Assembly: GCA_027306995.1 (NCBI GenBank)
Contig: DAHUXS010000015.1
Coordinates: 25,829-89,828 of the forward strand
Reading direction: 5' to 3'
DNA from: Lysobacter sp.
GTDB lineage: Bacteria > Pseudomonadota > Gammaproteobacteria > Xanthomonadales > Xanthomonadaceae
DNA: 64,000 nucleotides
The position numbers and the translations under genes are program-made. Every line of letters begins with the position of its first letter. Within the stretch, counting starts at the first letter, position 1. Positions 51,323 to 59,977 of the stretch are shown here, piece by piece. The notes under the pieces were generated by a model. It did not search any database. It worked only from the letters and a program-made list of their open reading frames with translations, and was not told the origin of the DNA.

Positions 51323-53419
51323 GGTTGTCGACGGCTGCTTGGGATTGCTGAAAGTACAGGTAATGTCGTCGGATGCAGCCACAGGCCCCAGCGAGAAGCT
51401 GGTTCCGCTGCCGCTCGGAAGCACGGTCGATGATCCGGCAGTTGCATTGCTGCAGCTGATGCTGGTGTTGTACAACCCCATCAATGTCGTGGCATTGCCG
51501 GCCGTCTCGGACAAGGTATAGGTGCCGCCGATATCGCCGGGATTGAAGTCTGCAGTTCCCGTTGCAGTGTTGCCGGTACCGGTCGTGGTCACCGTCGCCG
51601 TCGTATTGCTTCCGTTGCGCGGGCCGGCGATCGTCAAGGTGAACTGGTCCCGTGTCAATGCGGTATCCAGAACGCGGCCATTCGGCAACACCTTCTGCAA
51701 ACGGATGCGAGGGCGGGAGTTCTTGAAACTGCAGTTCACTGCACTATCCGTCGGCATGACGATGCTGCCAGTCAAGCCACTCGGCGTCACGGTCACCGCC
51801 GCGCCATCGCTTGTCTTGGTGCAGGTCAACGCCGTTCCGTAGTTACTGCTGGTGCCTGTCGTGAATGCTTCGGTCAGCGTGACTGTCGATCCGACTATGG
51901 CATTCGCGCCGGCATTGGTGGTGGTGGAAGGTGCAGTCGAACTGCCAGCCGTCGCCGAGGAAACTTTCGAACCCGCGATCGTCAAACTCACAGCATCGCC
52001 AGTAGTGGCGTTTGCCCATACCTTGGTCAAGGTGATGGCACGTGCGACATCCAGATTGGCGCACGTCGTCGGCGGAACGATATAGCTGGCGCTGCTGATA
52101 TTGGCGCCACAATTCTGCAGCTGTCCGGTAGCGGTGGAGGCCACGGCCACGGTCACCGTCACGGTACAGGAGGCTTGCGCGGGCAGACTGCCGCCCAACG
52201 TGATCGCACTGGAGCCGGTGGTCCCGCTGGTCAAGGTCGCCGTAGTCCCAGCCGTGTTGGTGGCATTGGTGCAGGTACCGCCGACCGTGGTATTGGCCAG
52301 GGTCATGCCTGCCGGAAAAGTGTCGGTGAAGGACCAACCGGGCTTGGCGAGGTTGTCGGTGGTGTTGGTTACGGTGAAAGTCAGCGTAGTGGTGCCACCA
52401 CTCGAACCGACGATCACCGGACTGGCAAAACTCTTGCTGAGTGAAGGCGTCACATCCAATACCTGGATGTTGTCGAATGCAGCGTCATTACCGAAGGTCG
52501 CACCGCTCAGGCTGTACATCGCGACGGTGAGGCCAGCGGCGCCACTCAATTTGATCGGGTTCGGCGCAATGACTTGAGCCACCGAGATCGCAGCCGACGT
52601 GGCAGTAAAAGGAGAAGTCTGCTGATTGGGGACGTTAATGATTACGCTGTTTGCTGCGGCACAGGGATTCACCGATCCAACCGACGTCATGGTGCCCCCG
52701 GTTCCGATGGAGAACTGGTAAGTAGGCGGGGCTGAACTACAACTGGTCGCGCCGACAATGACCGATGCGGTGTAGAAACGACTGCCCCCCGCCGTGGTGA
52801 TCGGCGTAGTGTTTTGCAACATCAACCCATTGTTGCTGCCCGCGGCGGTGCCGGAGCCGATCGTCGTGCAGCTGCCCGGGCATTCGGTAAACGCCGCTAC
52901 CACGTGATTATTGGTGGAGCCAGCCGGCATCGCGGCTGTCGACGCATAGGTCGCAGCCACTCCACCATTGAGTTCATAAGCGCTGATTCCGAGTGCAACA
53001 TTGCGTACACCGTTGAACGATTGAACGCCGCTGCCGGTGTTGCAACCATTCGACCCCGGGGGAATCCAGCCTGGCTGGGTGGATGCCTGGGAAAGAATGA
53101 CACCATCACAGTGTGCACCGTCCAGCCAATCGGTGGCTGCGGTATATGTTGTCGTCCCCCCGCCTAGTGGAAACGGCGCACTGGTATAGGTCGGCGTCAC
53201 CCCGGTGATGTTGTAAGTCGAGGCAGAGGTACCACCGCCGGTGCCGACATTCGAAGGCGTGAATCCGGCCACCGTGGTCGACGTGATGCCGTTCTCGAAG
53301 TTTTCCGAAAAAACGACGGTCGGCGCCGCTTGTGCGAAAACGGCAACCGGCACGGCCATCAACATGAGAAGCCCCAGCACCGCGAACAGCAGCTTCGATT
53401 TCAAGCACCTCATATTCAT
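50699..53419 (-). CDS. Secreted DUF11/prealbumin-fold surface protein 3
   Basis: A 906-residue protein with a signal peptide (cleaved after FAQ, about 30). The N-terminal part begins PTVVFSENFENG and looks like a lectin/MAM-like beta domain (about 30-310). A DUF11-like or DUF7933-type domain (LSKSFASPVIVGSSGGT) and three prealbumin-like modules (ITLTKVWANATTGD, IRLQKVLPNGRVLD, VTIRKTSLGSTGTF) follow. A DUF11 domain ends the protein at FTVTCNVN. The ATG at 53419 has GGGAA 8-9 bp upstream. No anchor or autotransporter barrel. Cysteines recur at module ends (ITCTF, IVCTF). Function unknown. Confidence 0.78.
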   Translation of the reverse strand: MNMRCLKSKLLFAVLGLLMLMAVPVAVFAQAAPTVVFSENFENGITSTTVAGFTPSNVGTGGGTSASTYNITGVTPTYTSAPFPLGGGTTTYTAATDWLDGAHCDGVILSQASTQPGWIPPGSNGCNTGSGVQSFNGVRNVALGISAYELNGGVAATYASTAAMPAGSTNNHVVAAFTECPGSCTTIGSGTAAGSNNGLMLQNTTPITTAGGSRFYTASVIVGATSCSSAPPTYQFSIGTGGTMTSVGSVNPCAAANSVIINVPNQQTSPFTATSAAISVAQVIAPNPIKLSGAAGLTVAMYSLSGATFGNDAAFDNIQVLDVTPSLSKSFASPVIVGSSGGTTTLTFTVTNTTDNLAKPGWSFTDTFPAGMTLANTTVGGTCTNATNTAGTTATLTSGTTGSSAITLGGSLPAQASCTVTVTVAVASTATGQLQNCGANISSASYIVPPTTCANLDVARAITLTKVWANATTGDAVSLTIAGSKVSSATAGSSTAPSTTTNAGANAIVGSTVTLTEAFTTGTSSNYGTALTCTKTSDGAAVTVTPSGLTGSIVMPTDSAVNCSFKNSRPRIRLQKVLPNGRVLDTALTRDQFTLTIAGPRNGSNTTATVTTTGTGNTATGTADFNPGDIGGTYTLSETAGNATTLMGLYNTSISCSNATAGSSTVLPSGSGTSFSLGPVAASDDITCTFSNPKQPSTTVTIRKTSLGSTGTFNFSGTNGVANQAITTAAVGTPQAGTTQTLTAGLTATTVTEAAPPAGFILQSIACTGMGAGGTATPTINGASGGSVLLDATATAPGSNIVCTFTNTNQADLSITKTDNVTSVVSGTTTTYTLAVKNGGPVSVTGAIVKDVPVTGLTCPTGNAVTCSGTGCPAGSLTMADLLSGITMGTMPANTTATFTVTCNVN

Positions 53420-53648
53420 TGCCGTCATTTCCCTGGCATGGGCTTCTTCGGCCCATTGCATTTATTTCAGTCGATGCCTATCGCCTCGTTTGCCGGCTGC
53501 AACCTGCCGCCAAATGGTGCGGCAGGTACCGTGCATACAACGCGAAAATCGGCCTGGATCTGCATTAGGCGCTTCTCGCAAAACCTGAATGCGATCTTTA
53601 CTTGTAGAACTGTAGCTTTTCGAGGTCCGACACTATGCATCGATTGAA
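53420..53648. other. Leader region of surface protein 3
   Basis: Within a 314-bp gap this stretch should be transcribed as a long 5' leader if the promoter-like element on its right is used. It is visibly less GC-rich than the conserved core genes. I see no gene, and no known riboswitch that I can support. Confidence 0.4.
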
Positions 53649-54357
53649 GAACCTTCCGTTTCCGTATCGCGAACCGTCCAAGCCCGTCAAAAATCTGTTG
53701 TGATTGCTGACACCTTTGTGTTGACGAGACACATCAATTAACGTTGCAGGTGACCGTGAATGTCGCGCTGGTGTTCGCCGGCATCGTCCCCATCGTGACG
53801 CCGGACGTCAGGCTGGACATCGTGAGCGGCCCCGCGGGACAGCCGGTGCCACTGCAGGTCACGACATTCCCGGCAGGACACGTCAGACCCGAGACCGGCG
53901 CGTCCTTGACCACTGCCCCCGTGACTGGCGCGGGACCGTTGTTGTTCACCACCAGCGTATACGTCGTGCTGGTCCCGGAAGTCACCGTCGTCACACTGTT
54001 GGTCTTGGTGATCGAGAGGTCCGCCTGATTGGTATTGGTGAACGTACAGACGATGTTGCTTCCGTATGCCGTCGCCGCGGCATCCAGCAACACGCTGCCG
54101 CCGCTTGCGCCATTGATGGTCGGCGTCGCTGTACCGCCTGCGCCCAGTCCCGTGCAGGTGATCGATTGCAGGATGAACCCGGCTGGCGGTGCGGCCTCGG
54201 TGACGGTGGTGGCGGTTTGGCCCGTCGTCAGGGTTTGGGTGGTTCCGGCCTGCGGCGTTCCCACCGTGGCGGTGGTGATCGCCTGATTGGCGATCCCGTT
54301 CGTTCCACTGAAGTTGAAGGTACCGGTACTGCCGAGGCTGGTCTTGCGGATTGTCAC
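53649..54357. repeat. Duplicated 709-bp block, copy B
   Basis: Gapless partner of 50614-51322. It covers the final prealbumin module and DUF11 domain of surface protein 4 plus the downstream flank. Homology fades quickly on the gene-internal side after the VTIRKTSLGSTGTF motif, which marks the module boundary. Confidence 0.85.
53662..53690 (-). promoter_or_regulatory. Promoter-like element upstream of surface protein 3
   Basis: On the minus strand TTGACG (53690-53685) and ATACGG (53667-53662) are spaced 17 bp apart, about 240 bp before the ATG at 53419. It is the equivalent of the element in the other copy of the duplicated block. Confidence 0.4.
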
Positions 54358-56166
54358 TTTGGACAGTGCCTGGTTGACGAAATTGCATGCAAGTTGCATG
54401 CCAGCCGCAACCCCACCCAGCACTACCTGGCGATTGGCGACGTTTACAGTCGCCGTCGGCGTCGTACCGGCCGTCAGCGTTTGACCGGTGACCAGATTGA
54501 TGCAGGAAAGACTGGTCAAGGAAAAGCCCAACGAGGTCGGATCGTTTTCCGTGAGCGTCACATTCGTCGTCAACAGGTTGAGCCCCGTGACCTGCGTATT
54601 GATAGATCCGCTACCACCGGATGTCGTAACCGTCGGGTTTGCCGGGGTAATCGAGGTGAGTGCAGCCGACGAGGTCGCGGTGTAACCGAAGGTCGCATCT
54701 CCACCCACAGTCTGTTTGTTGATCACGATCTGCGGATTGCGAACGTTGTTGAACGTACAAGTGATGTCGGCACCGGCAACGATATTGCCGACGGTGACAC
54801 TTCCCTTGGCGGAACCGTTGGCCGCTCCGTTATTGATTGCCGAACTGGTGAATGATGTGCCCGTTGCGCCAGCATCACTACAAATCATGCTTGTCAGCGC
54901 GTAGGCATTGGTATTGGACGAGGCCAGCTCACTGAACACCACCGATGAACCCACAGGTACATTGGTATACGTCTCGGTCGCGGTGAGGTTGCTGCCCGAG
55001 ACCACCGACGGGTTCAAGGAGAACGCAGTCACCGTCGAAGCATTCGGCGTCCCGGTGGCGCTCGCCGGCATCCCGCTTTGCGTGAAATCGAACGATGTCC
55101 CCTGACCGGCTGGCACTGCTTTCACCAGCCGTACCGTCGCTTTTTTACTGTTGGTAATGGTGCAAGTGATATCGTCGCCCGATGCCGGCGTAATCGAGAA
55201 ATTGGTCCCGGAAACGTTGCTTGGCAGTACCGTCCCGGTTCCACTCGAAGCGTTGGTACAGGTATACGTACTCTGATATGACGTCGCATTCGCGCTTGCG
55301 GTTTCGGTCAGGGTGTAGGTATTTGCCGGCATGAACGGAATCACCGTTGCCGGGCCGCCGGACACCGTGGTGCCACTGCCTGTGGTGGTATACGTCGACG
55401 CTGCATTGGCACCCGTTCCCGTGATGCCCAGCGTGAATTGATCGCTCGCCGAAGTGCGACCGCCGGCAAGCGTCGCGGCCTTCACAAACTGCAAACTGGC
55501 TTTGCACTGCAACGCCGCGAAATTGCTATGCCCGATATCGTCGCGATTGTTCAGCGTGACATCTGTAAAGCGCAACTCGAAGCTTGTGATCTGGGTGACC
55601 GTCAACGGTAATGTGATGGACACTGCGGCGGGAGTGAAGATCTTGGGCGCAGTCACGGCGCCGCCGATGTCCACGACCGTGGCGCCGTTGACCCCGATAA
55701 AGGTTCCGGTATTGCTAGTGTCATTCGACGTTTCGAGCCGGGCATACACCGTGCCGTTCACCACGACTTCCAGGCGCGTCAGACTGTTGTTGACGCTCGG
55801 GTTCGAGTTTTGCCAACCGAGATTGCCTGTCACCACGATTGCGCCGTTCGTGCCTGTGCCGAACCGCGTCGTCGCAGCCGTGGCACTGGTGGCGACAAAG
55901 TGAGACGCTGATCCGTCAAAGAAGCTGTCGTAGCCATTGGCCACCAAGGCATTGGTTGCATTGGCCGCCGTGCATTGATCGGCGGCAACCGTTGCCGATG
56001 CAGGCGTGGATGCAATGCCTGCAACCGCGAATGCAAGCAGCAAAACACCGAATCGACCGCTACGGAGCGTTGCGATTTGCGTACAAATCGATTGCACCCA
56101 GACAGACGGCGTCACCAGCGCCGTTGCCGCAAGCAGCAACTGATGGACTTTGCTTCGATCCTTCAT
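53734..56166 (-). CDS. Secreted DUF11/prealbumin-fold surface protein 4
   Basis: An 810-residue protein with a long export signal of about 60 residues containing two hydrophobic stretches (LLLAATALV, FGVLLLAFAVAGI), cleaved near ASA. An N-terminal beta domain (about 60-220), four prealbumin-like modules (starting at LQFVKAATLAGG, VRLVKAVPAGQG, IVINKQTVGGDA, VTIRKTSLGSTG) and a DUF11 domain follow, ending exactly at FTVTCNVN. It starts 19 bp after the barrel gene, so it is probably in one operon with the barrel and the OmpA giant. No known sorting motif. Role inferred as an exported fibre or adhesin. Confidence 0.78.
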   Translation of the reverse strand: MKDRSKVHQLLLAATALVTPSVWVQSICTQIATLRSGRFGVLLLAFAVAGIASTPASATVAADQCTAANATNALVANGYDSFFDGSASHFVATSATAATTRFGTGTNGAIVVTGNLGWQNSNPSVNNSLTRLEVVVNGTVYARLETSNDTSNTGTFIGVNGATVVDIGGAVTAPKIFTPAAVSITLPLTVTQITSFELRFTDVTLNNRDDIGHSNFAALQCKASLQFVKAATLAGGRTSASDQFTLGITGTGANAASTYTTTGSGTTVSGGPATVIPFMPANTYTLTETASANATSYQSTYTCTNASSGTGTVLPSNVSGTNFSITPASGDDITCTITNSKKATVRLVKAVPAGQGTSFDFTQSGMPASATGTPNASTVTAFSLNPSVVSGSNLTATETYTNVPVGSSVVFSELASSNTNAYALTSMICSDAGATGTSFTSSAINNGAANGSAKGSVTVGNIVAGADITCTFNNVRNPQIVINKQTVGGDATFGYTATSSAALTSITPANPTVTTSGGSGSINTQVTGLNLLTTNVTLTENDPTSLGFSLTSLSCINLVTGQTLTAGTTPTATVNVANRQVVLGGVAAGMQLACNFVNQALSKVTIRKTSLGSTGTFNFSGTNGIANQAITTATVGTPQAGTTQTLTTGQTATTVTEAAPPAGFILQSITCTGLGAGGTATPTINGASGGSVLLDAAATAYGSNIVCTFTNTNQADLSITKTNSVTTVTSGTSTTYTLVVNNNGPAPVTGAVVKDAPVSGLTCPAGNVVTCSGTGCPAGPLTMSSLTSGVTMGTMPANTSATFTVTCNVN

Positions 56167-56185
56167 TGCATGTCTTCCTACGCAA

Positions 56186-59100
56186 TCAATAGCTGCCCAC
56201 CACATTCAAGAACCAGCCGCGATGGCGGTAACTGAAATCGGTGAGGTTGTCGCTGAAATCGGTGAAGTTGTAGCCGACACCGACGCGCAGGCTCTTGGTG
56301 ATGTTGCGATCGATGCCGAGCAGCACGCCCTTGCGGATACCGCCCTTGTCGACGCCCAGCCAGCGGTATTCCGCCAGCGCATTCCAATCGGTATGAATCA
56401 AGCCGTAGCGCACCTGCACCGCGCCGAATGTCGCCGAGGAGCTTTCCCAGGCACCGGTGAAACGGCCGAAGCGGACTTCGCCATCGCGGCGCGCCAGCTT
56501 GCCGGAGAACTCCCAACGCGGCAGCGGATGGTAGATGCCCTCGATCGAGAACACGCGGCTCTGCTGGTCGTAGTACGCCGTGTCGTTGCCGACCTGTGGC
56601 AACGCCGAGACGTCATACAGATAGGTGTACTTGCCGAGCAGCGCGTACTTGGTGCTGTTCCACGGACGCCAGGCGAAGCCGACATTGCCTTCGACGAAAC
56701 GCGCACCGGCGATCGACTGCGTCTGGTCCTGCGTATCGGAAATATTGAGGCGCCCGGCGAAGCGCAGGCTCTCGTTCCACTTGTAGTTGAACCAGTTGGT
56801 CGTCACCCATTGGCGACGGCGTTCGGCGCCGGTGTCCTTGCGCCATTCCAGCTTGCTCTGCCACTGCGCGATCGGACTGGTATAGCCTCCGGTGATGCTG
56901 ATCGCCTGGCGATCGGTCTTGCCGTCGGCCTGTTCCAATGACCCCTGCTGCAGGGTGAACCCGGTGTTCCAGCCCTGCGACGGGTAGAAGTTCATGCCGA
57001 AGGTATGGGCAAGACCGGATTGATTGGGCGCCTTCAGGAACTGGCTTTCGTTGAAGACGTTGACCTTGCTGTTGAGCTGCCAGCGCTGGCCCACGGTCCA
57101 GCCCGGCGTGACACTGGGATTGAACAGCGGGTCGTACTGGGTGGTGTCGGTCGAATAGGTGTAGTTCGCGTACAGCGTGTGGTTCTGGCTGACGCGGTAT
57201 TCGCCGTTCACGCTGACCGCGTTACCGCGATCGCCGACTGTCGCTTCACCCCCGATGTTCGAGAGGTTGCCGAAGATGTACTTGGCGCCCGCCGTGAACG
57301 CATTGTTCTTGGCGTACTTGCCGCCATCGTCGTCGAGCGTGACCTGGCCGATGCCGTAGATGTCGAGCGAGGTCCCGATGTGCTTGGAATAGCGGGCGGC
57401 CAACAAGGTGCCGACGCTTTCGACGCCATTGGTCCGCTGGTCGACGCGACGCAGTTCGGCGCTCAACAGGGAACGCTCGTTCAAGCGCCAGTCTGCCGTC
57501 AATTGCTCCTGTTCGAGCAGGTCGTTGCCGCGTTCGGCGCGGCTGACGCGTGCGTACATCCGCAGCACGTCGCTGACATCGCCCAGCACTTCGGCGCCGA
57601 CTTCATGCACGGGTTGGCCGATGCTGTAGCGCGAGATCGAATATCCCGCGTCGACATCACGCCACCACGCGCCCGCGGTCCATTCGCGCTGGGTCCAGCC
57701 GAGTTCCTTGGTGTTGATGCGTGCCTCGACCGCCCGCGCCGTGCCGCTGCCGTTCGCCGGCTGCGCTGCATTGGTCTGGGTAAAGCTCAAGCCGCCGTTG
57801 GTCGAATAGAAGATCGGCGCGCTGGTCGCCTGGGTATGCGTCTGCTCGACCTTGAGGTAAGTGCCCCGCCCCGCCTGCAAGGTGATGTCGGCACCCGCCA
57901 TGCGGTAGTCGTCGCCCGCGCGATTCTCGTCGACATAGGTGGCGCCAACGCCGACGTGATCGCCGAACCAGTGTTTGACGCGCAGGCCGGCGGCAACGTC
58001 GTCGGCCTTGAAGCCGGTCGGCACGTATTCGTAATCGACCATTAGCAATTGCGTATAGCCGGTCAGCGGGGTATCGCGCGTCAACGTGTGCACGTTCTCG
58101 CTGGCGACCTGCGACAACGGGCGCGTCAGCAGGATGCGGCCCTGGTAGGCATCGATCTCGTAATCGACGCCGCTGACCATGGTCACGCGATTGATCACCG
58201 ATCCCGTGGTGGGATCGCGAATCTCCAGCACGACCTGTTCGGAACCCGGCAGGATCCCGGTGTGCTTGAGGTAGTACAGGCTGCCGCCGGTGCCGAGGAA
58301 TTCGCTGTGGCCGGGCGCGCTCTGCGCCTGCGAACCGAAGGCACGCAACACGCTGCTCGGCTCCGCGTACTTCGTCGTGTTCTGCGAACGCCACGCCAGC
58401 GCCGCGCCGTAAAGGTCGCGGTTGTACTGGGCGTACTCGGTGCCGGTCAGGCCGGTGTTGTAGTTGCCCCACAACGCCTGGTTCTTGTCCCAATCGACGC
58501 GCAGGTACAGTCGACCCATGGTATCGACATCGCGATACGTGGTGGAGTCGTCACCGTAGACCGGGTAGTACGCATCCGGATCGAGCTGGCGGAACACATC
58601 GGTCGCATCCGCTTTCCAGAATCCGGTGAACAGTTGCGAGACCTGCTTTTCCCGCGTGTCGGCCTGCGCCGTCCACAGGTATTTGCCCTTGGCCTTGCCC
58701 TTGAGATAGAACGCCAGGCGTCCTTCCAGCAGGCTGTCCTTGGTGTATTGCGGCTGGTTGGCCAGCGGCTCCACCGATCCCGAGACGCTGTTGCCCGAGA
58801 GGGTGAAATCGGCGATGCCGACACCGAAGAAATAGCGCCCGGTCACATCAATGTCGAGCTTCTTGCGGGCGCCACTGGCATCTCCGCCCTTGCCGACCTG
58901 CACGTCGAATGCGTAGTGGCCGATCGGCAACAGGTATTCGGAAACGAACTTGCGCTCGAGATCGACCGGCATCGATTGCCCGTTGATCGTCACCACCTGC
59001 TGATCGGGAACGTTGCGACCCTGGATGCGCACGCGCGATCCATAGACCGGAATGTTCTGCAGGCGCAGCGTGTTCTGGCCGAACACCTGTTGGATCTGCA

Positions 59101-59977
59101 GCATTTCGCTGGCGGCAGCGTCGGTGAGCGGACGCTGTCCGTTCTGCACGGCCTGCGCGGTGGTGCGCTGCTGTTGCACCTCGAGTTCGTCGGGGCGCAC
59201 CAGCTGCATGCGGCTGGGATAGGTTTCGTCGTAGGTCTTGTCGTCCGACCACGCACGCACGACATAGATCAGTTCGTCGCCGACGCGCAGCGGCGCACCG
59301 GTGGAAGCATTGATGCTGCCATCCCACTCGCCTTCCATGATCGCGCCGAGCTTCAGCGGAATCGTGGCCAGCGGTGTGACGAGATCGTTGTCGCTGCCGC
59401 GGAATACCACGACTTCCGCACGCTTCATGAACGCCGAATAGTTGGTGCTGCCGTAGAACTTCACCGGCTTGGTGATCTTGCTGCCGTCGTAGGCAACCAG
59501 GTTGGTGCCCGACACCGCCATTTGCGGCTGGCCGAGGCTGGGGTCTTCGGTCGCCCAGATCACGCCGCCGTTGGGAAGCTGCACCGACCATTTGCCCACG
59601 GCCGTCGCCTTGCCGGGAAGCGCCACCGGCTTGGCCGGCTCGTCGACCTGGATCGTGACGCGCCGGTCGGGCTGCAATGCCTTGGATGTCGATTTCTTGT
59701 CGGTCCCCTGCGTGACCGGCTGGTCATAGCTGCGGGTGCGCAAACGGAAGACCAGGCCATCCTTGCTGTTGCAGCTGTCGTCGTTGCATTGCAACGCCGC
59801 CTTGTCCGCGGGCTTGTCCTGTGTCGGTTGCGGCGCAGTCGCTTGCTGCGCATCCGCAGGAGGCGCATCGCCGGTCAACGGCAATGCACTCTGCGCATAC
59901 ACCGAAGCGCTCATGCCTGACAGTGCGCACAGCAGCGCGTAGTCAAGCAGCTTCATTTTCGTTCTCATCTTCTTCAT
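56186..59977 (-). CDS. Large outer-membrane beta-barrel protein linked to the DUF11 genes
   Basis: A 1263-residue protein with a signal peptide (cleaved after VYAQ, about 29). The N-terminal 400 residues are a soluble, probably periplasmic part with beta-sandwich features (VRIQGRNVPDQQVVTING). Near residues 575-620 a motif IPGSE-V-E-RDP-TG then GVDYEIDAYQGRILL resembles a segment found in several large outer-membrane proteins, including SprA-type translocons. The rest alternates aromatic and polar residues as in transmembrane strands, and the protein ends in the aromatic GWFLNVVGSY, a BAM-type C-terminus. Its ATG overlaps the stop of the OmpA giant. A surface assembly or export role is inferred; the family is not recognised. 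Confidence 0.75.
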   Translation of the reverse strand: MKKMRTKMKLLDYALLCALSGMSASVYAQSALPLTGDAPPADAQQATAPQPTQDKPADKAALQCNDDSCNSKDGLVFRLRTRSYDQPVTQGTDKKSTSKALQPDRRVTIQVDEPAKPVALPGKATAVGKWSVQLPNGGVIWATEDPSLGQPQMAVSGTNLVAYDGSKITKPVKFYGSTNYSAFMKRAEVVVFRGSDNDLVTPLATIPLKLGAIMEGEWDGSINASTGAPLRVGDELIYVVRAWSDDKTYDETYPSRMQLVRPDELEVQQQRTTAQAVQNGQRPLTDAAASEMLQIQQVFGQNTLRLQNIPVYGSRVRIQGRNVPDQQVVTINGQSMPVDLERKFVSEYLLPIGHYAFDVQVGKGGDASGARKKLDIDVTGRYFFGVGIADFTLSGNSVSGSVEPLANQPQYTKDSLLEGRLAFYLKGKAKGKYLWTAQADTREKQVSQLFTGFWKADATDVFRQLDPDAYYPVYGDDSTTYRDVDTMGRLYLRVDWDKNQALWGNYNTGLTGTEYAQYNRDLYGAALAWRSQNTTKYAEPSSVLRAFGSQAQSAPGHSEFLGTGGSLYYLKHTGILPGSEQVVLEIRDPTTGSVINRVTMVSGVDYEIDAYQGRILLTRPLSQVASENVHTLTRDTPLTGYTQLLMVDYEYVPTGFKADDVAAGLRVKHWFGDHVGVGATYVDENRAGDDYRMAGADITLQAGRGTYLKVEQTHTQATSAPIFYSTNGGLSFTQTNAAQPANGSGTARAVEARINTKELGWTQREWTAGAWWRDVDAGYSISRYSIGQPVHEVGAEVLGDVSDVLRMYARVSRAERGNDLLEQEQLTADWRLNERSLLSAELRRVDQRTNGVESVGTLLAARYSKHIGTSLDIYGIGQVTLDDDGGKYAKNNAFTAGAKYIFGNLSNIGGEATVGDRGNAVSVNGEYRVSQNHTLYANYTYSTDTTQYDPLFNPSVTPGWTVGQRWQLNSKVNVFNESQFLKAPNQSGLAHTFGMNFYPSQGWNTGFTLQQGSLEQADGKTDRQAISITGGYTSPIAQWQSKLEWRKDTGAERRRQWVTTNWFNYKWNESLRFAGRLNISDTQDQTQSIAGARFVEGNVGFAWRPWNSTKYALLGKYTYLYDVSALPQVGNDTAYYDQQSRVFSIEGIYHPLPRWEFSGKLARRDGEVRFGRFTGAWESSSATFGAVQVRYGLIHTDWNALAEYRWLGVDKGGIRKGVLLGIDRNITKSLRVGVGYNFTDFSDNLTDFSYRHRGWFLNVVGSY

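Noticed and set aside
53420..53640. Leader of surface protein 3 as a c-di-GMP or other riboswitch
   Set aside because: A GGCAAAC stretch caught my eye, but the partner motifs of the GEMM class are absent and no convincing fold is visible.
46087..56166. DUF11/prealbumin proteins as sortase-anchored pilins
   Set aside because: The modules resemble Gram-positive SpaA/Cna-B folds, but there is no LPXTG motif, no sortase gene in the window, and the genome type is Gram-negative.
58049..59920. 623-codon plus-strand frame opposite the barrel gene
   Set aside because: Composition is typical of an antisense shadow and it lies wholly inside the barrel coding sequence.
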